A model generated the notes under the pieces. That model did no database searches and had not been told where the DNA came from. It saw only the letters and a list, made by a program, of their open reading frames with translations. Shown here one piece after another: positions 34,183 through 44,375 of a stretch of 64,000 nt of DNA. Origin of the DNA: Moniliella sp. 'wahieum' (taxonomy: Eukaryota; Basidiomycota; Moniliellomycetes; Moniliellales; Moniliellaceae). A program made the position numbers and the translations under genes. Location: contig RSEE01000094.1 of NCBI GenBank assembly GCA_003971905.1, positions 186,001 to 250,000 of the forward strand. The letters are read 5' to 3'. Position 1 is the stretch's first letter, and every line of letters starts with the position of its first letter.

Positions 34183-34992
34183 CAAAACCCGCGCTGACGC
34201 CCTCGCCTGCGTTTCACAGTCCTTGACTGGCCTTGTCTCCTCCGTCTTTCCCATCTTCACTGCGCATCCTCTTTGCCTTGTGCTGCGTTGTAAACGTGCT
34301 TGCCGATTTTTGATAAAGTGATGTTCCTTTGCTTCACACATGTGTGCCTTGGTCTCGGCCGAGGACGGTGCATGAGATGGATACTCTATGGAGTGCCATC
34401 GAGACACGCTCGGTTTCATCATGGCAAGCCTAGTATGGCGGGAGGAGGCAGAAGTGGAAGTGTGGCAGATGGGGGGGGGGGTTCCAAACCAAAGGGTTGC
34501 CTTGAAATACGAGAAGACTGGCGTCCGTAAGACGGGTAATGAGAACGATGACATGTGACAGAGGACTATGGCTGTCAGTGACACAACACCGTCATCAACT
34601 CTTTGCGTTTCACTAAGGCCAACTCACTCCGGGTCCGACGAAGCTCCATGGTTGTCAGTCGAACGAGAGGAAGAAGCATACCTGACACAACCCCACCCAC
34701 CCCTCTCGTAAACGTGACCTGTTCTAAGCATTGCCTATTGGGCACTATCCCCTCCGTGTCATATCGTGCCCACGATTGCTAATTAGAACATATTTGTTTC
34801 TTCTTTCCCTCTTGCTCTGAGGATGTTTATACACCCCCAATCCCAATCGAAAATCGGTTCCGAAGGGAGCAGGAGAATGTTAAAGGAAGGAATCAACGAT
34901 ACACAAGGGATGAGGGACGAAGACTGGGGGCGTCAATGCCTAACCAGGTCTGAAATGCGAGAGAAAATCGATGAGATAACCCAGACAGAATC
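34183..34992. other. convergent spacer
   Basis: Lies between two convergent genes (3' UTRs). A G-run at 34471-34480. No gene seen. Confidence 0.4.
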
Positions 34993-36392
34993 TCACCAAT
35001 CGTTTGCCAAACTCCACTGATGCGAACCTGAAGCGGAGCGGGACGGATCTGTTCCAGCTGGATCAGAGGGAAGGGGAGGAAGAAAGGTCCAACGGAGAAC
35101 AAGGATGGTAAGGACGAAGACCAAGAAGGCCGTCAAGCTATCCAAACGGGTCCGCTTGGTAACCAACTGCACCGGCGTTGGCTGAGCAGTTGGACATGCA
35201 AAAAGCTCCCTTCGGGGTGATCAACAGCAAACGGGGTGCCCCGCTGTCCAGCGCCAGGCATTGAATGCGCATCGCGTACCTGCGAGGCGGAGCCGTTCCT
35301 CTGGCGCAATATGGTTGAAGGAAGGTGTGGCAAGGAACCTGGAGCTACAGGACGCGGAGTACCAGAGTCACTGATGTGGACATCAGGTACGGAGGCAGGT
35401 ACGGAGGCAGGTACGGAGGCAGGTGCAGAGGAGGACGGCTCCTCGTCATATGGGAATGTGGGGATTGGTGCGACGCGCTGGAGTGTAGGAGTTTGCGGTG
35501 GCTGCTCACTGGGGAACGAATCAGAAACGGGACAAATGGCGGGCGCGGGCGTGACGGCGCTTGAAAGAGCGAGTGAGGTGGGTGGATGGTCCAGCTCCTC
35601 GTGAGCAGGCGCAGCAGCTTCCTCTTGTATGGGCGAATGCATATCGGTAACAGTAGTAGAAGTAGACAACCCGGAAGCCAGGCTCACTTCTGGCGGAGGC
35701 GAAGGGTTCTCTCCCTGAGGCGATGGATATCTGCCCCGTCTCCATAGGATGAGCAGAGGGGTCTACAGATCCTTGCTGTGCATCCAAACTGGACGAAGGG
35801 TGATCCAAAGAAGGCTTCGACATACCTTCTTTCTCTGGAGGGGATGCAGCAGAAGAGGAAGATCCCGAAGGTTCCAGGGTAGCAGTCGGAGCCGATTGAA
35901 TCGCCTCCTGCAGCAAGCTGTGGTTGGACATTTTGCACACGCTGCACGTCCAGTCTCGCGAGAGCTGAGCAAGACGCCTCCTCTCTTGGTCTGGAGAACG
36001 AATGGAGCCAACGCCTTGGCTCGTAGCTTCTTCCGAACCCATCAGAGCCTGGACAGCCAAGAGGGCAGTGCGAACGCCCCAGGCGGGCTGCCACGTCTCA
36101 GCATGATACCCGGTAAAGGTGAGGCAGATTTTCCGGTCCGTCTCCCACCTTCCATTGGGAGTGAGAACAATCAGGTCGGGCGGAGCAAAGGGGTAAGCCG
36201 ATGGCAGCTCAATCCTGCCATGGTAGAGACCGCCTTCAAAGGGGGTGTCCTTGGGCCAGCAAGAGTAAAGTGGAAGGTAAACATGTCGTCCTCGAGGGGT
36301 CCGGCGACGATGCCTTCGGCCCCATGAGCATCGTCCAGCTCCTTGGCCTCAGACAGAATGCGCTTGGTGGCCGACTGCTTCTTTGTTGCCAT
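34993..36392 (-). CDS. UBC6: tail-anchored ubiquitin-conjugating enzyme E2 (Ubc6/UBE2J family)
   Basis: E2 of ER-associated degradation, anchored in the ER membrane by its C-terminus. Start ATG 36392 (MATKKQSATKRILSEAKELD). UBC core: DMFTFHFTLAGP, DTPFEGGLYHGRIELPSAYP, APPDLIVLTPNGRW, then the catalytic-Cys segment KICLTFTGYHAETWQPAWGV, which fits the UBE2J type and not other E2s. After the core (to about residue 170) comes a long Ser/Pro/Ala-rich linker with a 12-base tandem repeat encoding (A)SVPASVPASVP at about 35386-35420. The end has the hydrophobic anchor LTAFLVFVLTILVLRWTFL (about 35130-35075) and a short luminal tail, stop TGA 34995-34993. Frame changes near 36255 (one base short before DTPFEGG) and at some linker points look like indels; introns in the linker are possible. 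Longer than yeast Ubc6 because of the linker. Confidence 0.85.
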
Positions 36393-37070
36393 GCTGTGCG
36401 ACAGGAGAGTGGGGCGGATGGTGGCGCAGGCGAAGGTGGACTCTGAGAGCGACCGGCGGCCCAGAGGCGATCGACTCGCTGCGATCATCGATCATCGACC
36501 TGCCCCAGCAGATAGATAGGATGCGCATCATCATGCATCGCATGTAACCCGTCACTGATTGTCCCCCGGCCATCACGCATCAAACCGCCACGTGGCACAG
36601 CCTGGGAGCAATTGGAAATTTGAGATTTGAACAGCTGGACCTTTCATGGTCATGCAGATCATGTGACCTATTGATGCAAGCAGCCCTTCTATGGCTATCA
36701 ATTGCGGCTAAAGGCGCAGCTGGCAGTGGACCACATTATCATCGGTAGTAATTACCCTACGGGGCCCAAGCTGGGACGTAGGCAGGATGGTTATCATGGT
36801 CATTGGAGACGGAATCCTTCCGGAAGCAAAGAATGAAAGATATGCCGTAGTTCGAAGGAAGCGTTCAGACGAGACGTACACAGTAGTGGGTCCTATAGCA
36901 AAAGTCCCCTTTGCAGTTAATGTACAATGTACAAAGTAGAAAAAAACCCATTTTGGGAAAAGTAAAAACCTTAGACTTCCGAGGTGCCGGAACACTTTCC
37001 CCATGATGAAGAATTTGGCTTCCATCGGAGCTGTATGAGAGAGAGGGAGCGTTGCAAGCTGCGGTCCCGC
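36393..37070. other. spacer
   Basis: No gene seen. It holds a TCATCGA pair at about 36484-36497 and a TCATGCATCGCATG word near 36530, just upstream of the E2 start, so these may lie in its promoter. Confidence 0.4.
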
Positions 37071-39567
37071 TTACGCAGCTCTCTCGACCTGAACAACGTC
37101 AAGATAAAAGCATTGGCGGAGCTCTTGTACTTTGCCATGCTGTGAAAAGTAGGCCAGGACTGTGACTTGCCCGGAATCAGCGACAGAGGTGGGCGTGCCT
37201 TGGAGTACATTTTTCAATGTGTAATCCTCCCACTGAAGCCATTCGGGGGCCTCTTGGAGGTGGAAAGAAGGGTAAATATCGGAACTGGGTACGATTGGGT
37301 CCCAAACTCTTAGTTTCCAAGTTAATTTGACCCCGGCATAAGCGCGAGTAGGGGCGCCCGGGATCCGCCGAGTAAACTCGCGGAACTCCCAGCCTCCTTG
37401 TGGGCGCTTGCGTGCATCAACAATCCATATGTGGTTTCCACGCGACTTGGACTTGCGACCCTCACTATTGTACCGAGCGATGAGTGGTTGGGACCACAGG
37501 AACATTTTGAGTTTCTGGGAACTCACTCTCATCCCCGCTGCTTTGACCTGGTGGGAAATGAGTTGGTGAACGCTTGAATCCGAAACCGAAAGGGACGGAA
37601 GTCAGATGACCCGTCCAAGCGGGCCATGCGCTTGGCCATTAAGAGCTGATGTACAGGGTCTCCGTCAGGATCTTTGTAATCCACTGGAACCACATTTTCG
37701 TCAGAGCACCGCTACCGAAAAGGAAGTGGTGTCACTCACAGTCCGAGCAAAGGGAGTTCAGAAACTCTAGCAGCAACTCTTCTAACTGCGCACAGAGTTG
37801 TGGTCCGAGTGAAGACCCCACGGTTTCCCCTTCAGCTGCTGCAAGGAGCTTCTGAGATTGGAGTACACCAGCAGATTTGCCAGAGACATTGTTTGGTCCT
37901 GGTGTTTCCTCTGTGGTGAAGGTGGCCCCAAGGAGATGGGATTCATAGAGCATACCGTTTCCCGGAAACGATAGCAGACTTGCCTCTGCCGGCGTGGTAT
38001 TAGGCACGTTTGGATCCAGGTCAATAGGAGCCAAAGAATCGGGATGATAAGAAAGTAACGCAGTAGCTTCGTCCCTATTATTATGCTTCGATGACCTTTT
38101 TCCTCCAGTGCGCGAACATTCGGGGTAGGCCTCGAGCTCAGATCCTTTTTTTGTCTCTGTAATGATCTTCGTACTGCTCGTATCGATATCAGATACGGAA
38201 CCGCAGGTGACCTGTTGAGCCAAGTTCAAGTTTTTTTCATCCCCCCTTGGCATGTATGCGCCGGCTGTCGTCGCAAGAACTGATAAAGGTGGTTCCCGGG
38301 GGAGGATTGGAGTAGATGCATGGACGAACGAAGGTGGTAAGGAGGTGATGGGATTTTTTTCCGGGTCCGAGTGGTATCGGATGTCTTCCATCATCGAATC
38401 ATTGAAAGAGGACAGGGTCATGTCGCAAGAGGAACTATACAGAGACAGGTCAAAGTCAGAGGAAGGCTCAGGCCTGTGGGCTAAATATCCTCGCTCGAAC
38501 CGTCGTGCAGACTTATTGGTTAAATCTGCCGGCAGAAATAGGTTGTCTTGCTCATCTGTCGGAGCCCTGCGTTTAAGTGCTCCAGACGACTCCAGAGGTT
38601 GTAAATGTCCACGTGAAGTCGTCACTGTTGATACGGGCATACCGTTCCATCGAGAATGAAAACATGAGGCGCTTTCGTTTGATGGCCATTGTTCGTCTCG
38701 AACGCCCTTCGTGTGTTCAGCCCAAGATTGGAATTGATTCACAGTTCCCTCAAGGTTTTTAAGACAGGTTTGGGAATGGTCATGTTTGCCTTGGGAAAAG
38801 TGGGTGCGCGCGGAGGCAGCGAGATTGACGAGCCGATCCATGAGCCCATCAAGCGGAGTTTTGTCTGTTTGAGCTCCTGATGAGGAGAGGTGGGTGGGCG
38901 TTTTGTATTTCTTAGGGGACTCAAGGGGGCAAGGCGTGTGAAGACCAGTGCTATTAGGCGTAGCGAAAGGAGAGCCCCCCCAAGACAACAGAGACTCTTG
39001 ACTCCTGAGAGAAATAGGAGAGGGGTGGTGGGATTGGGGGACGTAGAAGGGTATGTCCGAAAAGGGTGAAGCCAAGGCTGTTACTGGGGTGGGAGTGGAG
39101 ACTGCGGCTGTGGCTGGGGCGAGGGGTCGGGCCGGTGCTACTGGCGGAGAAGTGGTGGGTTCTGAGGAGGAAGGCAGCGAAGAGTGCACCTGACTACTGA
39201 AGGCCAGTCGTTCCACAGGCAAGTCCAGCGTGGCCGCAGGGGTGTTGGGGATGGGTCCAAAGATCGGGAGAAGTAATGATGGAGAAAAAGAACGTCTTCC
39301 GTCATCGGGTATGCGCGTGGCGCTGGCAATCATGTGTGACCCTCCCGGGTCGTGCTGCATGGCAATTGCATTCAGGCTTGTATCACCGGTAACACAGTCT
39401 CCAGAAGCAACGAAAGAGATGGGATCCAAGAGCGCCGCTGTGGTGGTGGGTATGCCAAAGAAAGGGATGGAGACCGATACGGCGCTACCCGGCGATTGTT
39501 GAGGGTGAAGAAGAGGATGGTACTGAGGCCGAAGGGACTCTGGCTTGCCATATTGGATGGAAGGCAT
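37071..39567 (-). CDS. large conserved fungal protein of unknown function
   Basis: ATG 39567 opens a 600-residue Ser/Pro/Thr-rich, largely disordered region in one frame. It contains a helical piece (LDGLMDRLVNLAASARTHF) and ends LEELLLEFLNSLCSD. A canonical intron 37684-37739 (GTGAGT..TTCCAG, 56 bases) follows. Splicing joins into DYKDPDGDPVHQLLMAKRMA, RPFRFRIQAFTNSF, QKLKMFLWSQPLIARYN, KSKSRGNHIWIVDARK and GGWEFREFTRRI, and ends YLDVVQVERAA with stop 37073-37071. I believe this compact C-terminal domain of about 190 residues recurs in basidiomycete hypothetical proteins, but I cannot name it. One base appears missing in a C-run near 37545. The basic, aromatic-rich C-terminus behind a long disordered arm would fit a regulatory protein; that is inference only. 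Confidence 0.65.
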
Positions 39568-40323
39568 GTTGAAGTTGTTGGGGTCACAGGTAAAGGGGAA
39601 GCGTCGAGCCCGAATCGTGAGGTCTTAACAATGTGTGTGCTGCAGTAGAAAAGAAAGGACAGAGGAGAAAGGTGTATGTGAGTGGGAGAAACTGCAGGAC
39701 AAGGGAGAGAGGTGGTGAGAAAAGAAGAGGGAGGAAAGAGCGAACCATTTTTGGATCAAAAAGAGTGTGTACAGCCGAGGCGATGAGTGAGAATTGTTGC
39801 TGGCCTCATCCTGTGCACATCAGTCCTCATCGACCTCATCCCTTCATATCCCCCCTATTCTGTCCGACGCCCCTACAAGCGGATCAATACCCTCGTTAGC
39901 AAGTTCCTCTAGCAAGTTCCTCGGAAGCATTCATGTGACGAGCTTATGCGCGATCGCAACAAAGAGCTGCGCCGAAGAGGTCGGGGATCGCACGCTCTTA
40001 TATCAAGCACAGGCACTGTGTGCACCCTCTGGAAGTGGAAAGCGCTGGGGGTGAAAGCTTAACGTACGGGTCTATGCCCCACCATGAAGCTGAAGGGAAG
40101 GCATGCGCACACGAGAATATATTGGCACATGTGCTCTAGTCTATCTCTGAACATGCTGGGAAGCCCCTGATGCCGGCCTGATATCATCATGTTGGGGGGT
40201 TGAGAGTGGCGGACCGTGCGCATCGTCTCTCTCTTCGAGACACAAAGTATTCTTGACCGATGAGTGACTGTTGCATAGTATATCACAAAAGTACAGCTAC
40301 CACTCATACTTATTCAAGCTTAT

Positions 40324-40344
40324 TCAGGCTTCAAGCTTCAAGCT
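40324..40344. repeat. TCAAGCT heptad array
   Basis: TCAGGCT, TCAAGCT, TCAAGCT in 7-bp phase, preceded by TCAAGCTTAT at 40314. Confidence 0.85.
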
Positions 40345-40500
40345 TCTCACTGGTACCACTCTTATATAGACGGAGCTTCGAATTGCGCCACTCTCTCATC
40401 TGCTTTGAAACGCAGTAGTATATGTAGGTGTGTTTTCGCCGCGGGCGCCTTTTGCGGACGAGAGGGAGAGAGGCTGTCGGATGGTCGATGAGCGGGTCTC

Positions 40501-40570
40501 GGTTTAGGCGTAGCGTTTCGTTTTGTCCCAGCCTTAAGGCCTAAGGCCTAAGGTCTGTCAACGACACGGT
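40501..40570 (+). mobile_element. LINE 3' UTR remnant carrying a new heptad array
   Basis: Shares GGTTTAGGCGTAGCGTTTC, GTCCCAGCCTTAA and TCTGTCAA with the 3' UTR at 62.1 kb. Between the last two words this copy has three TAAGG(C/T)C heptads (40535-40555) where the other copies read straight from CCTTAAG to CTCTGTC. Confidence 0.65.
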
Positions 40571-40922
40571 TGCAGGAGCACTTAATCCGACGGGGCTATT
40601 GTTAGTGCCTAGCGCTTATTAGCGCTATTAGCGAGGGTGCAAGCGAGGCTGAGCTGTAGGTGCACATGTAGCTGAATCATCAATCACAGAGTTAAATGAT
40701 ACACGGTAAGCAAGCAGCACGTTCAGAGCAATTTCAAGGGTGTATGAAATGCGTCTACGAAAGTTTCAACAATGAACGGTTCCTTTGTCCCCGCCCTATC
40801 GACCATCCCTTAGGGACACGTACGTAATATTCGGCGCATTGCCTGTGGAGCCGAGTGCGCCTGGCCAACCAGTTCGCGCATACCAACTCCAAGCCCGCAA
40901 CGCCACCGTCACCGCCTCCTGC

Positions 40923-41466
40923 ATGATGGTCCGACCAGGCAATCGGTCCTGTACATTGATATGGGTATGCGCAACGATGGTTGCGCTTTCCTTGGCGTCT
41001 TATACCCAGGCTGCGGCCTGCACTGGCACGTACACAGTCCAAGCCAACGACACGTGCAACCACATTGGCTATGTCACCTCTACCTCGACCTACCAGCTGA
41101 TTGCGCTTAATCTCCAACACACGGGGCCCCAGTGCGAACAGCTTCAAACAGGCACAGTACGTCTGCATTGTTGGAGGTTGAATTGCAACGCATACTAACA
41201 CCGACCAATAGACACTGTGCTTGGGCGAGTTTGGCTCAGACTGCCAGGTGGTTCACCAAAGTGGACCTGGGGAGACATGTGCTTCCATCGCGTCTGACTT
41301 TGGCACCACAGTTGCCTTGATCGAAAACAACAACCCCACCATGGGAGGGTGCAACAACCTCTACCCTGGCCTCATGCTCTGCGTGGCGCCCGGACGTATT
41401 CATCCCAACGCCTGCGAGCCTGCACTTGCCTTCTTGATTGACTCTCAGCCATGGGGTCTCAGTTGA
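40923..41466 (+). CDS. secreted protein with two LysM domains
   Basis: LysM modules bind chitin or peptidoglycan. Small secreted two-LysM proteins are known in plant-pathogenic fungi as effectors that hide or shield chitin. Exon 1 40923-41156, intron 41157-41211 (GTACGT..AATAG, branch CTAAC at 41194), exon 2 41212-41466, phase 0, 162 residues. The leader MMVRPGNRSCTLIWVCATMV ends in an Ala-rich cleavage region (YTQAAA). LysM 1: CTGTYTVQANDTCNHIGY up to LQTGTTLCLG. LysM 2: CQVVHQSGPGETCASIASDF up to LYPGLMLCVAPG. Each has paired cysteines as in fungal LysM proteins. The 20-residue tail after LysM 2 is not conserved-looking, so the true end could differ. No frame problem here. Confidence 0.85.
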
Positions 41467-42415
41467 CTGCGTTGTTACCTCCTGCTCGTGGAGTTGCGCG
41501 TGTCTGTTGGACGCCCACCCTGTTGCGTACTGTTATTTGCTTTGATACCCACATTTCTTTGCCAATCTTATTACCCTCATTTCGCCATCCTATCTTTCCG
41601 CCCCCCAGAATCCGTGCCGGGGTGAGTGATACAAAAAGTCTGGACCTGGTCTACCAACAGCTCATGTGGGTGGTAATGCGAACCGATTTGGACTAGTGTC
41701 ACATGTAGATGGAAGGATGAGTGGAAACGAGCAAGATGGTTGGGCGGCAGCAAGCAGAAAGGGCGGGCCAAGATATGAGCCCGACGGGCTTTGGTTAGCC
41801 GGGCGCGACATACCTGATTCTCATCTCGTCTCAAGAATGTCCGAATCTGCGCTAATAACAGGTCCGATGGGGCGCAACTAATTCTGTACGGTAGAACCAG
41901 CCCAAAGTGGGTTGCCGCAATCGGACCCTTCAACAACAAGCTGGTCCCCCTCTGCCTCACTATCATGCAGAGGAATTGCAGCTATAGGGGCAGGGAGGCT
42001 AAGCGGCAGATCTTCAGCATCACTCTTGGTGGGTACACTCCTTACCAGGGATAGTAGGTTCGTTGAAGCTGCGGGCGAATGTAACGGGACCCAAGCGAGA
42101 GACCGTCATCATGGTCATAGGTCCTACAGATATACTCAACAGACTATCAAGAGTTGCTTTTGGAGAGCAAAACCCTCATTCATTTTGTGCAGCGTCCGGC
42201 TCAAGTCGAAGAACGAAGCTTAGGGGAGGTAAGGGGTTGTAGTTGGGCATACAAGGGCTTTGTCTCGACATAAGGGCATGGCAATAAACCAAGAGGATTG
42301 ACCCCATCAAGCCGCTCACGGGGTGAGTGGGTCGGTTCCACTCCTACCCAATAAAGCAAGGTGCTTCTGCATCTAGCTAACCGCGGCTCAAAGAAGCCAA
42401 GTGTGCCGAGAGCAC
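41467..42415. other. spacer
   Basis: About 950 bases between the LysM gene and the end of RPS13. No gene or clear repeat seen. Confidence 0.4.
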
Positions 42416-42867
42416 TTAGGCGACAAGCGTCGAGGCGGTGGCCGACTCGTACTTGAAGGTAGGGGGCACAGCACCCTTGGCCTTGTAGTAACGCGTAAGA
42501 CGGTGAATGCGCGACTCGATGAGAATCAGGCGGAACTTCGAGTCCATGTCCTTGCGGTTGCGCTCGAGGTGCTTGCGCACCGAAACGGCCTTCTTGATGA
42601 GGTGGTACAGGTCCTCGGGGATCTGGGGCGCAAGGCCCTCCGACTTGAGGATACGGAGGATCTTGTTGCCCGTCAAAGCGGACCGCGCAATGCCCTGCGA
42701 GTCACGCAGCTGCACACCGATCTGAGAGGGGGTAAGACCCTTACGCGCCAGCTTGAAGATCTGGTTGGCGACCTCCTCGGGGGTGGCCTTGAGCCACGAG
42801 GGGGCGAGCGCCTGTAGGGCAACGCCGAAGACGAAATGCCCTTACCCTTACCGTACATACGACCCAT
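42416..42867 (-). CDS. RPS13: 40S ribosomal protein S13 (uS15)
   Basis: Small-subunit ribosomal protein. Starts [20 protein letters not shown] at ATG 42867. Continues [60 protein letters not shown] and [18 protein letters not shown], ending [11 protein letters not shown] 42418-42416. No intron in the coding part. The frame breaks once: a run of five G on the plus strand (42800-42804) should be six to give RRSPPSWLK. With that base the length is exactly 151 codons including the stop, as expected. In an essential protein this is best explained as a consensus error. Divergent from RPS6. Confidence 0.95.
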
Positions 42868-43345
42868 TTTGAACTGGTGGGGGAGAGAAAGAACGCAGCA
42901 GTGGTCAGTCAAACCATCCTCCTTCCGGGCATGCTGGGATCGCGGCCAAGCGTTAACTCACTGAAGTTGAACGGCTTTGCTTGCGTAGCTGGTAACAGAG
43001 GGAGCGGCAAAGACGAAGGCTCGCTATGGATGCCGTCAATTATTGCTGCGGCCCAAATACGCCAAAGAAAATAGGGTTAAATGCGCTCATACTGTCGCCA
43101 CGCTGGGGACAGCGGGTAGGGTTGGAAATCCGCACTGTGCTGCTATGCTGGACTGTGCCGCTTGGGCGGGACGCTGATGGCGAGTGTATCAAACTGGAGT
43201 GTACATTTCCACCGACACCAAGCTCAGGCGCTCAGGTACGTTACGCGCTCCTTGGGACGTTGGATGGGGCCTTCATCCCGTCCTGTTCTCTCGTTGCGAT
43301 TGTAGGTGAGCTGACTGTGGTACTTTAGTCCTCTTTTTGCCCAGC
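42868..43345. promoter_or_regulatory. shared RPS13/RPS6 divergent promoter region
   Basis: 478 bases separate the two start codons. The stretch just before RPS6 (CTCTTTTTGCCCAG then C-ATG) looks like a 5' UTR intron acceptor, a common feature of ribosomal protein genes. No heptad arrays occur here. Confidence 0.5.
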
Positions 43346-44077
43346 ATGAAGCTCAACTTTGCCAACCCTGCCACCGGGGCTCAAAAGAGCTTCGAGATTG
43401 ACGATGACCGCAAGACCCGCATTTTCTGGGAGAAGCGCATGGGTCAGGATGTTGAGATTGATGCTCTCGGCGACGAGTTTAAGGGCTACGTCGTCCGCAT
43501 GGCGGCGGTAACGACAAGCAGGGTTTTCCCCATGAAGCAGGGTGTGCTTGTGCCGCACCGTGTCCGTCTCCTGCTTTCGGAGGGCCACTCGTGCTACCGC
43601 CAGCGCCGCACCGGTGAGCGCCGGCGCAAGTCGGTCCGTGGTTGCATTGTCGCTGCCGACATTGCTGCGCTCCACCTCGTCATCGTCAAGCAGGGTGAGC
43701 AGGAGATCCCGGGCCTGACGGACGAGGCTAGCATCGTGCCTAAGCGTCTCGGTCCCAAGCGTGCCAACCACATTCGCAAGTTCTTCAACCTGACCAAGGA
43801 AGACGATGTGCGCCAGTACGTGATCCGCCGCGAGGTTGTGCCTAAGGGCGAGGGCAAGAAGCCTTACACCAAGGCGCCTAAGATCCAGCGCCTCATCACG
43901 CCTGTGCGCCTGCAGCACAAGCGCCACCTCTTTGCGCTCAAGGTGCGCAAGCAGCGTGAGCAGGCCGCCCAAAAGGCCGACTACGAGAAGCTGCTCGCCT
44001 CTCGCAGTGCGGACAAGGCTGCGGCTCACCACGCTCACCGTGTCGCTATCGCCGAGGCTAAGGCCCAGCAGGCGTAA
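43346..44077 (+). CDS. RPS6: 40S ribosomal protein S6 (eS6)
   Basis: Small-subunit protein and target of TOR/S6-kinase-type signalling. Starts [20 protein letters not shown] at ATG 43346, with [76 protein letters not shown] and the Ala-rich basic tail, TAA 44075-44077; about 243 residues. Residues 53-60 read AAVTTSRV where the family has a near-invariant GGNDKQG. The proper residues appear in another frame between 43503 and 43531, so one base is missing near 43503 and one C is extra in the run 43528-43531. The two changes cancel. Best read as two consensus errors, not biology. Confidence 0.95.
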   Translation: MKLNFANPATGAQKSFEIDDDRKTRIFWEKRMGQDVEIDALGDEFKGYVVRMAAVTTSRVFPMKQGVLVPHRVRLLLSEGHSCYRQRRTGERRRKSVRGCIVAADIAALHLVIVKQGEQEIPGLTDEASIVPKRLGPKRANHIRKFFNLTKEDDVRQYVIRREVVPKGEGKKPYTKAPKIQRLITPVRLQHKRHLFALKVRKQREQAAQKADYEKLLASRSADKAAAHHAHRVAIAEAKAQQA

Positions 44078-44375
44078 GTCTCTGTGGACCCTTTCTCCCA
44101 TTGCAGCCATACCCAACCTTGTCCTATGGCTGTTTCCAGTCAAAGAAGGTAATGGGCTGGATTTATATCCTCCCTCGGGTCGTCTTCGAGGCCCCTTCAT
44201 TCCCCCTTCCTCACTTCCTCGCCCGAATTCGGTGCAAGGCGGGGTTGTACCTCGTACAGAATACTGTCCTCCCAAGGGCTGCTTCCAAAACATAGGCGCT
44301 ATGCTATGCTCCTCTCAAACGGTATTCATTCGCGAGCGGCGATCAATCTGTCGTAGCTTGGTAGTGTTTCGATTC

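Larger units (their letters stand above)
39568..40922. other. spacer
   Basis: No gene seen. It contains a heptad array (40324-40344), TATATAG near 40363 and a LINE 3' UTR remnant (40501-40570). Confidence 0.4.

Noticed and set aside
43346-43531. A novel variant of the conserved S6 loop
   Set aside because: The normal residues are present in the next frame between two cancelling one-base changes, so this is an artefact and not a new variant.
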